From Streptomyces cadmiisoli (GTDB lineage Bacteria; Actinomycetota; Actinomycetes; Streptomycetales; Streptomycetaceae), in assembly GCF_003261055.1 (NCBI RefSeq), contig NZ_CP030073.1:3286001-3350000 (forward strand): a DNA stretch of 64,000 nucleotides, given 5' to 3'. A program made the translations under genes and the position numbers. Below are positions 7,994 to 16,900 of the stretch, piece after piece; the first letter of the stretch is position 1, and every line of letters starts with the position of its first letter. Below the pieces are notes generated by a model. That model was not told the origin of the DNA. It searched no databases and saw only the letters and a program-made list of their open reading frames with translations.

Positions 7994-8939
7994 GGACCTT
8001 CAGCTCTCAAGGCGCTGATCAGCGCTGGGTCGTCGAGTCGTGCGGCGGTTTTTTGTCGTCGCGGTCGACTGCCTTCCGGCCGGTGCCACGCGCGAACCGG
8101 CGATGTCCGGCAGGTCGTGCCGGAAATCGTCGGTCGGGCGGCAGCGGTCGAATCCCGTACTGCGGTCAAAGGCAGGAACACGGACACCCGGACACACGGG
8201 TTCCGGGGCACGAGACCGGCGCGCACACGCTGCGACCAGCCATGCCGTCGCAGACAACGATCACGGGTACGGCGCCGCCGATGCGGCGGAATGCGCTGTG
8301 CGGAGACTCAGACGCCGGCCATCACGACCGATGACGAGCGAGTGCATTCCGACGAACGGATGGCGGACGCCGGGACCCCGGAGTACGGCTCTGCGGATGA
8401 CGACGCAGAGAAATGCCGGAACCCCGACACCCGCGGTGCCGCGTCACACGGCGCTTCAGCATCCTGACCGAGCTGGAAGATCCCTTTACGCCCAGTTGAT
8501 CCACACTTTTCGGCGACTTGACCTTCGTCGCCCTGAAGAGGCTCGTTGTTCGGGCGATTCAGCACACCCCGAGCACAGTTGCGTCCTACTTGCGTCAGAC
8601 AGCACACGGCTCCCCCTGTCTGCAATTCCCCGTACGCATATCGAAATCTAGCCGACGCACGGAGAGTGGGCAGCCTCGTTCAGCGGTTCCGGTTCCGATA
8701 CGAGCCATCGCCGGGGCGGGCGCCGCGGACCGGGTCCCAGCAGGAGAAACCGGTGCTCCGCGGGGTGATCCGCGCCGTGCGCGAGGTCTGGACCACCGGC
8801 CCCGCCGGGCGAGTTGAACGAGCCGTTCCGTGCGCCGCGGCGCACGTCACCCCGGACCTGGCACATTGGCGCCGGAGCGCACCCGAGAGCGACCGGAGTT
8901 GTACGCTCCCCGGCCCGGCGTCCACCCCCGGATGGCACG
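7994..8939. other. Long intergenic region at the edge of the biosynthetic cluster
   Basis: About 0.95 kb between the divergent StrR-like regulator and a plus-strand membrane protein. Open frames exist on both strands but lack ribosome sites, codon bias or recognisable domains. Composition is less GC-rich than elsewhere, especially 8460-8660. I found no tRNA, no IS ends and no StrR-type inverted repeat. It may hold both divergent promoters and decayed DNA from cluster insertion or deletion. Confidence 0.5.
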
Positions 8940-9614
8940 ATGGCCACCATGGCCACGGGTTCCGCGCTCCGCCTCACGCGTTCCGCGCTGTTCGCGGCGG
9001 TCTGCGTGGCGACCACGGGGCTCGGGCACGCGCTGACCACCGGGCGGACGCTGCCCGGCTGGGTCGTGGCCTGCGCCTTCACCGCTGTCGCGGTACTCGG
9101 CTGGTGCCTGTCGAACCGGGACCGCTCGGCCGCCGCGGTGACCGGTTCCACGGTGGTCACCCAGTTCGCCCTGCACCTGGCCTTCACCATCTCCCAGCTC
9201 CCGGGCCGCGACCCGCGCCCGGAACTCTCGGCCCACGCGGGCGCGACGCACTCCGACCACGCGCCGGAGGGACGCTCGCACGCCATGGAGGCCGCCGTGC
9301 TGCTGGGCGACCACGCGACCGCGACGTCGGGGCACGGCGCCTGTGCCGGGGTGTGGCTCGCGCACGCGGCGGCGGGGGCGCTGTGCGGACTGTGGATGTG
9401 GCGTGGGGACGCGGCCGTGCTCGGCCTCGGCCGGCTGCTGCTCCTGATGCTCTGGGCCCCGCTGAGGCGGGTCGGCCGGCTCGCGGGCGTCGCCGTCCCG
9501 AAGCCGCCAGCGGCCCTGCACCCGGCGCACACCGCCGCGCCGGCACCGGGCCGGGTACTTCTCCATCACGTCGTCTCCCGCAGAGGTCCTCCGGTTCTCC
9601 TCCTTTCCTTCTGA
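8940..9614 (+). CDS. Hypothetical His-rich membrane protein
   Basis: A 224-residue protein I do not recognise. Hydrophobic segments at roughly 10-30, 35-55, 60-80, 125-145 and 150-170 suggest four to five membrane helices. His residues cluster in the loop between the third and fourth (THSDHAPEGRSHAMEA, GDHATATSGHGACAGVWLAH), followed by a basic, proline-rich tail. A His-rich membrane protein close to copper genes could bind metal, but this is inference. Starts at 8940 or 8949 are both ATG; no good SD is visible. It is transcribed toward the asparagine synthase gene, with 237 nt between the stops. Confidence 0.6.
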   Translation: MATMATGSALRLTRSALFAAVCVATTGLGHALTTGRTLPGWVVACAFTAVAVLGWCLSNRDRSAAAVTGSTVVTQFALHLAFTISQLPGRDPRPELSAHAGATHSDHAPEGRSHAMEAAVLLGDHATATSGHGACAGVWLAHAAAGALCGLWMWRGDAAVLGLGRLLLLMLWAPLRRVGRLAGVAVPKPPAALHPAHTAAPAPGRVLLHHVVSRRGPPVLLLSF

Positions 9615-9851
9615 CACCGCCCGGCGGGGCCGCACCGGACCCCGGTACCGCCGACCGCGACGGGCGAGGAACCGCCACCTCCCGATACCGGCGGCAGCGC
9701 ACCGACACCGCACGGCCGACGCGGCCCGCACGGCCGCCGAGCGCGCGGCGGGCGTCGGGGGAAGCGCCCGCCCGTGGCCGCTCGGCGGACCGCGCGGACC
9801 GCTGCCCTCAGGGCCGGCCCCGGTGCGTGGTCACCGCGGACGCGGTGCCGC

Positions 9852-11678
9852 TCACAGCACCAGTTCGGGCTGGTGGTGGTCCAGCCAGAGCGCCAGGTCG
9901 ACCACGCGCTCCAGCCGCAGCCGGTGGCCCCACTCCAGCTGGTCGGCCGGGGTGTCCAGACAGGGCTTGATACGGGTCTCGTCGGCGATGGAGCGCACCC
10001 GGTCGTCGGCGAGGGCGTCGCGGGCCATGTCCTGAAGTCCGCGGTTGTAGTCGGGGTGATGGGTGGCCGGGTAGTGGTTCTTCGGCCGGTACAGCACGGA
10101 ATCGGGAGCCAGGCCCGCGCCCACCGCGCGCAGCAGGCTCTTCTCCCGCCCGTCGAAGCTCTTGAGGGACCAGGGCGCGGCGAAGGCGTACTCGACGAGC
10201 CGGTGGTCGCAGTAGGGGACGCGCACCTCCAGTCCCTGCGCCATGCTCAGCCGGTCCTTGCGGTGCAGGAGCTGGCGCAGCCAGCGGGTCAGGGACAGGT
10301 GCTGCATCTCGCGCTGCCGGTGCTCGGCCGGGGTCTCGTCGTCCAGGTGCGGCACGGCGGCCAGCGCGCCGCGGTAGGTGTCGGCGCTGAATTCACCGAT
10401 GCGCAGGTCCAGTTCGGGGTTGAGCGGCATGGCGGCCTCGTCCCCGGTGACCAGCAGCCAGGGGAAGGTGTCGGCGGCCAGCGCCTCGGGGTTGTGGAAC
10501 CAGGGGTAGCCGCCGAACACCTCGTCGGCGGCCTCACCGGACAGCGCGACGGTGGAATGCCGCCGGATCTCACCGAACAGCAGGTACAGCGAGGTGTCCA
10601 TGTCACCGACGCCGATCGGCGAGTCCCGGGCGACGACCACCGCGCGCCGGTGCTCCGGGTCGAGCAGGTCCCGCGGGTCGAGGACGACGGTGGAGTGGTC
10701 CGTGCCGATGAAGGCGCCCGCCTCCGTGGCGTACGGGGTGTCGTGGCCGGTGCGCAGCACGTCGCCGGTGAACTGCTCGGCCTGGTCGCTGTAGTCGACG
10801 GCGTACGAGCGGATACGGGCGTCCGGGCCCTCGCGCAGGCGCAGTTCGTCGGCGAGGAGCGCGGTCACGACGGTGGAGTCGAGGCCGCCGGACAGCAGGC
10901 TGCACAGCGGGACGTCGGCCTCCAGCTGCCCGCGGGCGGCGCCGCCGACGAGCCGGGCGACCCGGTCGACGGCGGTGTCCTTGTCGTCCGTGTGGGCGGC
11001 GAGGTCCAGTTGCCAGTAACGGCGCTCGCGGATGCCGTCGCGGTCCAGCACCAGCACACCGCCGGGTTCGACCTCGCGCACCCCCGACCAGACCGTCGGG
11101 CCGGTGTTGAACAGCAGGCTGTACGCCTCCCGCAGCCCGTCGGCGTCCACCCGGGGCCGGATCTCCGGGTGGGCGAACAGGGCCTTGGGCTCGGAGGCGA
11201 AGGCGAGACCGCCGTCGACGGCGGCCCAGAACAGCGGTTTGACCCCGAGCCGGTCGCGCACCAGCACCAGCTTGCCCGCACGCTCGTCCCAGACGGCGAA
11301 GGCGAACATGCCGTCCAGGTGCTCGGCCAGGTCCTCGCCCCATTCGGCGTACGCGCGCAGCACCACCTCGGTGTCGCTGCGGGTGCGGAACTCATGGCCC
11401 CGGCCGCGCAGTTCGGCGCGTAATTCGTGGTGGTTGTACACCTCGCCGCTGTAGCTGAGCACGGCCGTCGGCGCGTCGGGCCGGTCGGGCATCGGCTGGG
11501 CGCCGCCCGCCAGGTCGATGACGGCCAGCCGGCGGTGCCCGATCGCGGCGTGCTCGCCGAGCCAGACGCCGCCCGCGTCGGGACCGCGCGGGGTGAGCGT
11601 GGCGGTCATGGCCTCGATGACCCGGGGCCGGGTGCGGGCGTCGCGGTGGAAGGACGCCCAGCCGGTGATTCCACACAT
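9852..11678 (-). CDS. asnB: Asparagine synthase (glutamine-hydrolysing), class B
   Basis: A 608-residue enzyme making asparagine from aspartate, glutamine and ATP. Cys2 in MCGITGW is the N-terminal glutaminase nucleophile, followed by RGPDAGG, the RLAVIDL region and NHHELR. The synthetase domain PP-loop LLSGGLDST is near residue 262. Length fits the long AsnB form. ATG at 11678 has CAGGAG 8 nt upstream; this SD overlaps the stop of the MFS gene, so the two are translationally coupled. The pairing with an exporter hints at amide formation on a small molecule rather than plain asparagine supply, but that is inference; the catalytic residues fit either. Confidence 0.9.
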   Translation of the reverse strand: MCGITGWASFHRDARTRPRVIEAMTATLTPRGPDAGGVWLGEHAAIGHRRLAVIDLAGGAQPMPDRPDAPTAVLSYSGEVYNHHELRAELRGRGHEFRTRSDTEVVLRAYAEWGEDLAEHLDGMFAFAVWDERAGKLVLVRDRLGVKPLFWAAVDGGLAFASEPKALFAHPEIRPRVDADGLREAYSLLFNTGPTVWSGVREVEPGGVLVLDRDGIRERRYWQLDLAAHTDDKDTAVDRVARLVGGAARGQLEADVPLCSLLSGGLDSTVVTALLADELRLREGPDARIRSYAVDYSDQAEQFTGDVLRTGHDTPYATEAGAFIGTDHSTVVLDPRDLLDPEHRRAVVVARDSPIGVGDMDTSLYLLFGEIRRHSTVALSGEAADEVFGGYPWFHNPEALAADTFPWLLVTGDEAAMPLNPELDLRIGEFSADTYRGALAAVPHLDDETPAEHRQREMQHLSLTRWLRQLLHRKDRLSMAQGLEVRVPYCDHRLVEYAFAAPWSLKSFDGREKSLLRAVGAGLAPDSVLYRPKNHYPATHHPDYNRGLQDMARDALADDRVRSIADETRIKPCLDTPADQLEWGHRLRLERVVDLALWLDHHQPELVL

Positions 11679-11682
11679 GGGG

Positions 11683-13077
11683 CTACTCCTGGGTGAGGGG
11701 TACGTCGACGGTCTTGTCGGGCAGCCGGACGGCGGAGCCGCGGGCGGGCAGGGCGAGGAGGGGTACGGCGAGACAGGCGGCGGCAGCGGCGAGCGCGAGA
11801 CCGGCGCGGGCGCCGGCCTCCGATCCGGCGATGCCCCAGACGGCGGTCGCCAGCGCCGGGCCGAGGGTGAAGCCGAGACTGCGGGCGAGCTGGAGGGCGG
11901 AGCCGACGGTGGCGGCCCGGTCGGGCGGCGCGGCGCCCATCACGAGGGCCTGGGTCGGGCCGCCGTTCAGCCCCATGCCGACGCCCGCGAGGGCGAGCCG
12001 CCAGGCCACGTCGGGCGGTGACCAGCCGTCCCCGAGGGGGACGAGCAGGAGCAGGCCGACGGCGGTGAGACCGGCGCCGGTCACGGCGACCCGCCGGGCT
12101 CCGTAGTGGTCGGCGAGCCGTCCGCCGAGCGGTCCGGCCAGTCCCATGCCGAGGGGGAAGGCGAGCACGGTCAGCCCGGTCGTGGTCGCGCTGACCCCGT
12201 CGTCCCGCTGGAGGTGCAGGGCGACGACGTAGTGCATGGCGGCGAAGCCGGCGGCCAGCGACAGCACCGCCCCGTGGGCCGGCAGCAGCCCCGTGGCGCG
12301 CACCGCGGCGGTCACCGGCCGCCCACCGGGCCCGCGCAGCCACCACCACAGCGGGGGCAGGGCGGCGACCGCGAGGGTCAGCCAGAGGGGGCCGCCGGAG
12401 GCGAGGGTGAGGGACAGGAGCAGCACCGTCACACCGGCGGCGACGAGCGAGGAGTCGGCCAGCGAACGGCGGTCGGGGGCGTGCAGCCCGCCGTCGCGGG
12501 ACATGACGCGCCGGACGACGAACAACGCCAGCAGACAGAACGGGATCTTGACGAGGAACACCCAGCGCCAGCCGAGCTGGTCCAGCAGCAGTCCGCCCAC
12601 CGCCGGTCCGGTGACCGCGCCCAGCGGGCCGAGGGTGGCGGGCACGCTCATCGCCCGGCCGCGCAGCTCCGGCCGCACCGACCGCATCGCCAGCACCGGC
12701 ATCAGCACGAACAGGACGGCGGCGAACGCGCCCTGGGCGACCCGGGCCCCGATCAGCCAGGAGGCCCACGGCGCGACCGAGGCGGCGGCGCTGAACAGGG
12801 CGAACCCGGCGGCGGCGGTCAGCAGGGCGGATCGTGTGCCCACCCCGTCCAGCCACCGGCCGACGGGCAGGAGCAGGGCGACGACGGGCAGTTGGTAGCC
12901 GAGGACCGCCCACTGCGCGGTCGCGGCCGACACGTCCAGACCGTCGGCGATGTCCGCGAGTGCCACATTGACGATGTTCATGTCCAGCATCGCGACGAAC
13001 GACAGCACGCCCGCCACGGCCACCAGGGACCAGCGGTCCTCGCCGCGGGACAAGTGACCGGCCCGTTGGTCCGTCAC
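11683..13077 (-). CDS. MFS drug exporter, EmrB/QacA-like
   Basis: A 464-residue integral membrane protein of the drug:H+ antiporter-2 group, extruding small molecules with the proton gradient. Membrane segment 1 with LDMNIVNVALADI is the DHA2 motif D1 signature, GRWLDGVGTRSALL is motif A and LGPLGAVTGPAVGGLLLDQLGWRWVFL is motif C with its flank. About 12-14 hydrophobic helices are expected. GTG at 13077 has GGAGG 8 nt upstream. It overlaps the ribosome site of asnB downstream and follows the FecE-like ATPase by 114 nt. Substrate unknown. Confidence 0.85.
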   Translation of the reverse strand: MTDQRAGHLSRGEDRWSLVAVAGVLSFVAMLDMNIVNVALADIADGLDVSAATAQWAVLGYQLPVVALLLPVGRWLDGVGTRSALLTAAAGFALFSAAASVAPWASWLIGARVAQGAFAAVLFVLMPVLAMRSVRPELRGRAMSVPATLGPLGAVTGPAVGGLLLDQLGWRWVFLVKIPFCLLALFVVRRVMSRDGGLHAPDRRSLADSSLVAAGVTVLLLSLTLASGGPLWLTLAVAALPPLWWWLRGPGGRPVTAAVRATGLLPAHGAVLSLAAGFAAMHYVVALHLQRDDGVSATTTGLTVLAFPLGMGLAGPLGGRLADHYGARRVAVTGAGLTAVGLLLLVPLGDGWSPPDVAWRLALAGVGMGLNGGPTQALVMGAAPPDRAATVGSALQLARSLGFTLGPALATAVWGIAGSEAGARAGLALAAAAACLAVPLLALPARGSAVRLPDKTVDVPLTQE

Positions 13078-13191
13078 GTCTGCGCCCTCCCCACCCGGGT
13101 GGGGCTGCCCGGCGGCAGCCTCCGTTCCAGAAGTCGGACGGGGCCGGGGCCGAGTTCCCGGCGCGGGTCGGAAAAGCCGTGTTCCACGGGG

Positions 13192-14052
13192 TCAGCGGCT
13201 GTTGGGAACGACAGGTGAGGCCACCGTGCCCGGCACGGCGGCGTCCTCGCCGGTGGTGGCGTACTCGTCCACGGCCGTGTCCGCGGGGCTGCGGTGGTCG
13301 AAGGCGATCAGCGGGTCACCGGTCAGCGGGTGCTCCACGACGGTCGCGCGTACGCCGAAGACCTTGGCCAGCAGCTCGGGCCGCAGGACCTCGCGGGGCG
13401 GGCCGGACGCGACGACGCCGCCGTCGTGCAGGACGTGCAGCCGGTCGCAGACGGAGGCGGCGGCGTTCAGGTCGTGCAGGGACACGAGGGTCGTGCGGCG
13501 CTGGGCGCGCAGCAGGGCGAGAAGCTCCACCTGGTGGCGGATGTCGAGGTGGTTGGTGGGCTCGTCCAGGACGAGGACGTCGGTCTGCTGCGCGAAGGCG
13601 CGGGCCAGCAGGACGCGTTGCCGCTCGCCGCCGGACAGCTCGGTGAAGCGGCGGCCCGCGTGGTCGGCCATGCCGACGTCGGCGAGCGCGCCGGCCACGA
13701 TGTCGCGGTCGGCGGCGTCCTCGCCGGCGAAGGCCCGCTTGTAGGGGGTGCGGCCCATGGCGACGACCTCGCGCACGGTCAGCTCGAAATCGCCGCCCCG
13801 TTCCTGCGGGAGTGCCGCGATCCGCCGGGCGCTCTGCACGGGGCTCAGCTCGCGCAGGTCGGTGCCGGCCAGCAGCACCCGGCCGGCGGCCGGTTTCAGG
13901 TGCCGGTACACCGTGCGCAGGAGCGTGGACTTGCCGCTGCCGTTCGGGCCGACGAGTCCGGTGATCTCGCCCTCGTCCGCGATCAGATGGGCCCCGGCGA
14001 CGACCGTACGGCCCGCGTACGCGACGTGCAGGTCCTCGACGTCGATCCTCAA
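13192..14052 (-). CDS. FecE-type ABC transporter ATP-binding protein
   Basis: A 286-residue ATPase driving an iron-siderophore/cobalamin-type importer. Walker A GPNGSGKST is near 36-44, the Q-loop region AALPQERGG follows, the signature TELSGGERQRVLLARA is in the middle and Walker B VLVLDEPTNHLD just after, with switch His in LVSLHDLNAA. The C-terminal 40 residues beyond the core are a variable tail. TTG start at 14052 fits GGGGAG 6 nt upstream. It lies 40 nt after the FecCD permease, with the binding protein first: a complete binding-protein, permease, ATPase operon. Confidence 0.88.
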   Translation of the reverse strand: MRIDVEDLHVAYAGRTVVAGAHLIADEGEITGLVGPNGSGKSTLLRTVYRHLKPAAGRVLLAGTDLRELSPVQSARRIAALPQERGGDFELTVREVVAMGRTPYKRAFAGEDAADRDIVAGALADVGMADHAGRRFTELSGGERQRVLLARAFAQQTDVLVLDEPTNHLDIRHQVELLALLRAQRRTTLVSLHDLNAAASVCDRLHVLHDGGVVASGPPREVLRPELLAKVFGVRATVVEHPLTGDPLIAFDHRSPADTAVDEYATTGEDAAVPGTVASPVVPNSR

Positions 14053-14092
14053 CGTGCGCTCCCCGAGTTCTCGTCCGGCGTCCCGGACGCCG

Positions 14093-15169
14093 TCAACTTG
14101 CGCTCCCCAGCCGCCGGTCGAGCAGATACAGCAGGGCCGGGGCCCCGATCAGCGAGGTGACGACACCGACCGGCAGTTCCTGGGTGTCCATGGCGGTACG
14201 GCACACGATGTCGACGACGACCATCAGCAGCGCCCCGAACAGCGCGGAGATCGGCAGCAGCCGGCGGTGGTCGCCGCCGACGACCAGCCGGCACACGTGC
14301 GGGACCATCAGGGCGACGAAGGCGATGGCCCCGGACACCGCCACGAGGACACCGGTCAGCAGGCTGGTCACGGTGAACAGTTCGCGGCGCAGCCGGACGA
14401 CGTCGACGCCGAGGCCGGCGGCCGTCTCGTCGCCCATCAGCAGGGCGTTGAGGCCGCGGGCGCGGGCCTGGAGCAGCAGTGCGGCCGCCGGCACGGCAAC
14501 GGCGGGTACGGCGAGCAGCGGCCAGTTGGCGCCGCCGAGGCTGCCCATGAGCCAGAACAGGACGCTGTGCGTCTGCTGCTCGTCACCGGCCTGGAGGACG
14601 AGGTAGCTGGTGAATCCGGACAGGAACTGGCCGATCGCCACCCCGGCCAGGACCAGCCGCAGCGGGGCGAAGCCGCCGCCGCGCCGGGCCACCGTCCACA
14701 CCAGGGCGAAGGTGGCCAGCGCGCCCACGAAGGCCGCGCCGGACAGGCCGAGGCCGAGCGCGCCGCCCGCCCCGAGCCCGAGGACGATCGCCCCGACCGC
14801 GCCGAGCGAGGCGCCGTTGGAGATGCCGAGCAGGTAGGGGTCGGCGAGCGGGTTGCGCACCAGGGCCTGCACCGCCGTACCGACGAGGCCGAGGCCCGCG
14901 CCGACGAGGGCCGCCAGCACGGCGCGCGGGACGCGCAGTTGCCAGACGATCAGGTCGTCGGTGCCGGGCCGGGGCGGTTCGCCGGAGAGCCGCCGCCACA
15001 CCACGCCCCACACCTCGCCGGGCGGGATGGAGGTCGATCCCCAGGCCACCGCGGCGGTGAGCGCGAGCAGCAGTGCCGCGGCGAGGACCGCCGCCAGCGG
15101 CGCGGCGGGCACGACGCGCGGCCGGCTGTCCGTCCGCGGGCTCTTGCGGGCCGGCAGGGTGACGCTCAC
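14093..15169 (-). CDS. FecCD-family ABC transporter permease
   Basis: A 358-residue polytopic permease of the iron-chelate/vitamin B12 class (BtuC/FecCD, usually ten helices). Typical pieces are LRVPRAVLAALVGAGLGLVG, QALVRNPLADPYLLGIS with GASLGAV, and the cytosolic loop VPHVCRLVVGGDHRRLLP contacting the ATPase. The true start is GTG 15169, 2 nt beyond the TGA of the binding protein; a longer upstream frame is only the shadow of that gene. Substrate is metal-chelate-like by family, unknown here. Confidence 0.88.
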   Translation of the reverse strand: MSVTLPARKSPRTDSRPRVVPAAPLAAVLAAALLLALTAAVAWGSTSIPPGEVWGVVWRRLSGEPPRPGTDDLIVWQLRVPRAVLAALVGAGLGLVGTAVQALVRNPLADPYLLGISNGASLGAVGAIVLGLGAGGALGLGLSGAAFVGALATFALVWTVARRGGGFAPLRLVLAGVAIGQFLSGFTSYLVLQAGDEQQTHSVLFWLMGSLGGANWPLLAVPAVAVPAAALLLQARARGLNALLMGDETAAGLGVDVVRLRRELFTVTSLLTGVLVAVSGAIAFVALMVPHVCRLVVGGDHRRLLPISALFGALLMVVVDIVCRTAMDTQELPVGVVTSLIGAPALLYLLDRRLGSAS

Positions 15170-15171
15170 GA

Positions 15172-16236
15172 TCAGTCGACCTTGCCCGGGTAGAGCTTGC
15201 GGGCGATCTCCTGGACGGTGTCCGCGTTGGTGACACCGGCGATGGTGGTCCGCTCGGAGCCGATACGCAGGAAGTTGCCGTCCTCGACGGCTCGCAGGCC
15301 CTTGGTGGCGGGGTTGCTCTCCAGCCACTTCCGGGCCTCGTCGAAGGCCTTGTCGTTGGCGGCGTCGCTGCCCCGGTTGCGTACGCCGAGCTGGATCCAG
15401 TCGGGGTTCTCGGCGATCACGTCCTCCCAGCCGACCTGCTGGAAGTCGGCGTCGCAGTCCGCGAAGGCGTTGCGGGCCCCGGCCAGGGTGATGACCGCGT
15501 TGGCGATCTGGCGGTTGCAGACGACGACGGGCTGCTTGGTGCCGGCGTCGTAGTCGAAGAAGAAGTACGTGGGCCGCTCGCCCTCGGGGGTGGAGCCGAC
15601 CGCCCGCTGGACGGCGGCCACCTTCCGCTTCATGCCGTCGACGAGTTCCTTCGCCCTGCCGGAGGTGCCGGTGACCGCGCCGAGGGAGGTGATGTCCTCC
15701 TGGACGGCGGTCAGGTCGGTCACCGGGCTGTCGTCGCCGGCGGCGCAGGCGGTGGACTTCAGGTAGACCCGCTTGATGCCGGCCGCCTTGAACTCCTCGT
15801 CGGTGGGCACGTCCGCCGTCCCGCCCATGTCCATCGCCCCGAAGGTGTCGAGGAAGACGTCGGCGCCGGAGCCGAGGAGTTTCTCCTTCGGGATCACGTA
15901 CCGGCTCATCACCTCGACCCGCTGGGCCTGGGCGTCCAGCTCCGCGGGGAGGGTCCCCTTGCCCGGCGGGAAGCCCGTGCCGATCACCTTGTCGCCGGCG
16001 CCCAGCCGGAGCAGCAGTTCCAGGCTGGAGGCATTGCTGGTGACGATCTTCCCGGGCGCCTCGGAGAAGCTGGTCTCGGCGCCCGAGCAGTCGGTGACGG
16101 TCACCGGGTAGCCGCCGGCCACCGAGTCCCCGGCGGGTGCGCCGCCGGCCGAGTCACCGTCCCCGCCGCCGCAGCCCGTCGCCAGCAGTCCGCCGAGCAC
16201 CACGGCCGTCGTACCCCACCACGCGCGAGAACGCAT
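15172..16236 (-). CDS. Lipoprotein, FecB/TroA-like metal-chelate binding protein
   Basis: A 354-residue secreted substrate-binding lipoprotein. The signal peptide ends in the lipobox LLATGC (Cys22) and is followed by a Gly/Asp/Ser linker. The body has the helical-backbone binding fold (VTDCSGAETSFSEAPGKIVT, GFPPGKGT, DVIAENPDWIQLG). Four Cys outside the lipobox (in TDC, STAC, VVCN, FADC) could form disulfides or a ligand site. The sequence drifts from classic ferrichrome receptors toward the poorly defined group that includes the so-called F420-0 transporter proteins, so the cargo is open. ATG 16236 has GGAGAGG upstream. Neighbouring copper genes suggest a metal or metallophore. Confidence 0.82.
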   Translation of the reverse strand: MRSRAWWGTTAVVLGGLLATGCGGGDGDSAGGAPAGDSVAGGYPVTVTDCSGAETSFSEAPGKIVTSNASSLELLLRLGAGDKVIGTGFPPGKGTLPAELDAQAQRVEVMSRYVIPKEKLLGSGADVFLDTFGAMDMGGTADVPTDEEFKAAGIKRVYLKSTACAAGDDSPVTDLTAVQEDITSLGAVTGTSGRAKELVDGMKRKVAAVQRAVGSTPEGERPTYFFFDYDAGTKQPVVVCNRQIANAVITLAGARNAFADCDADFQQVGWEDVIAENPDWIQLGVRNRGSDAANDKAFDEARKWLESNPATKGLRAVEDGNFLRIGSERTTIAGVTNADTVQEIARKLYPGKVD

Positions 16237-16338
16237 CGCACCTCTCCAGGTTCCACTCGGTACACGGGCGGACGGACGCCACCCGCTCCAGATGTCGGAC
16301 CGGACTCCCCTGCGGTTCCCGGTGGTTGACGCGCGCGG

Positions 16339-16857
16339 TCACTGCGGACCGTCGCCGGGCAGGACCACCACCGCCTGCGTCCTGATCGGTCCGCTGTTCT
16401 CGAAGTAGAGGGTGAACCGCACCAGGTCGCCGGTGCGCCAGCCGGCCTTCGCGCGCACGGTGATGTCGAGGCCGAACGGGGACATGGGCAGGCTGCCTCC
16501 GGCCGGGACGGTCACAGAGTCCACGGTCTCGGGGTACGCCGCCGAGCCGTCGGTCATCCGGTGCGTGCTGAGCGTGGGCTCGCCCAGGGAGCCGGTGGAC
16601 GTCACCCGGGTCAGCCGGTCGTCCATGCCGCCGGTGTTGTCTATCCGGAAGAAGGCCGCGGTGTCGCCGCTCTCGCTGGACGGCAGGAACACCCGTCCCT
16701 GGCTGACCTCGATGCTCGCTCCCTCGCCGGCGTTGCCGACCAGGGTCCAGGCGGCCAGCGCGCCCAGTGCGATCCCGCAGGCGGCGACCGGCGCGAGGGC
16801 GGCCCGCAGGCTCTCGGTGAGGCGCTTTCCGCTGGGCCGCCAGGATGTCTCGGTCAT
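16339..16857 (-). CDS. PCuAC/DUF461-like copper chaperone, membrane anchored
   Basis: A 172-residue protein with a short cytoplasmic N-terminus, one hydrophobic anchor (about 20-42) and an extracytoplasmic beta domain. The Cu(I) ligand pattern of PCuAC is seen as THRMTDG followed about 30 residues on by LPMSPFGLDI, giving one His and two Met; the second family His appears absent. PCuAC proteins shuttle copper to CuA oxidase or take copper for export. It lies between copA and the FecB-like lipoprotein, 44 nt after copA, with GTGAGGC before ATG 16857. The missing His makes the copper affinity uncertain. Confidence 0.75.
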   Translation of the reverse strand: MTETSWRPSGKRLTESLRAALAPVAACGIALGALAAWTLVGNAGEGASIEVSQGRVFLPSSESGDTAAFFRIDNTGGMDDRLTRVTSTGSLGEPTLSTHRMTDGSAAYPETVDSVTVPAGGSLPMSPFGLDITVRAKAGWRTGDLVRFTLYFENSGPIRTQAVVVLPGDGPQ

Positions 16858-16900
16858 GCCTCACCACTCCGGCGCGGCATCGTGGACGGCTGACGCGCGG

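Noticed and set aside
7994..8939. Possible StrR-type operator GTTCGAC...N11...
   Set aside because: I read both strands for paired GTTCGAC/GTTCCA arms and found none with plausible spacing.
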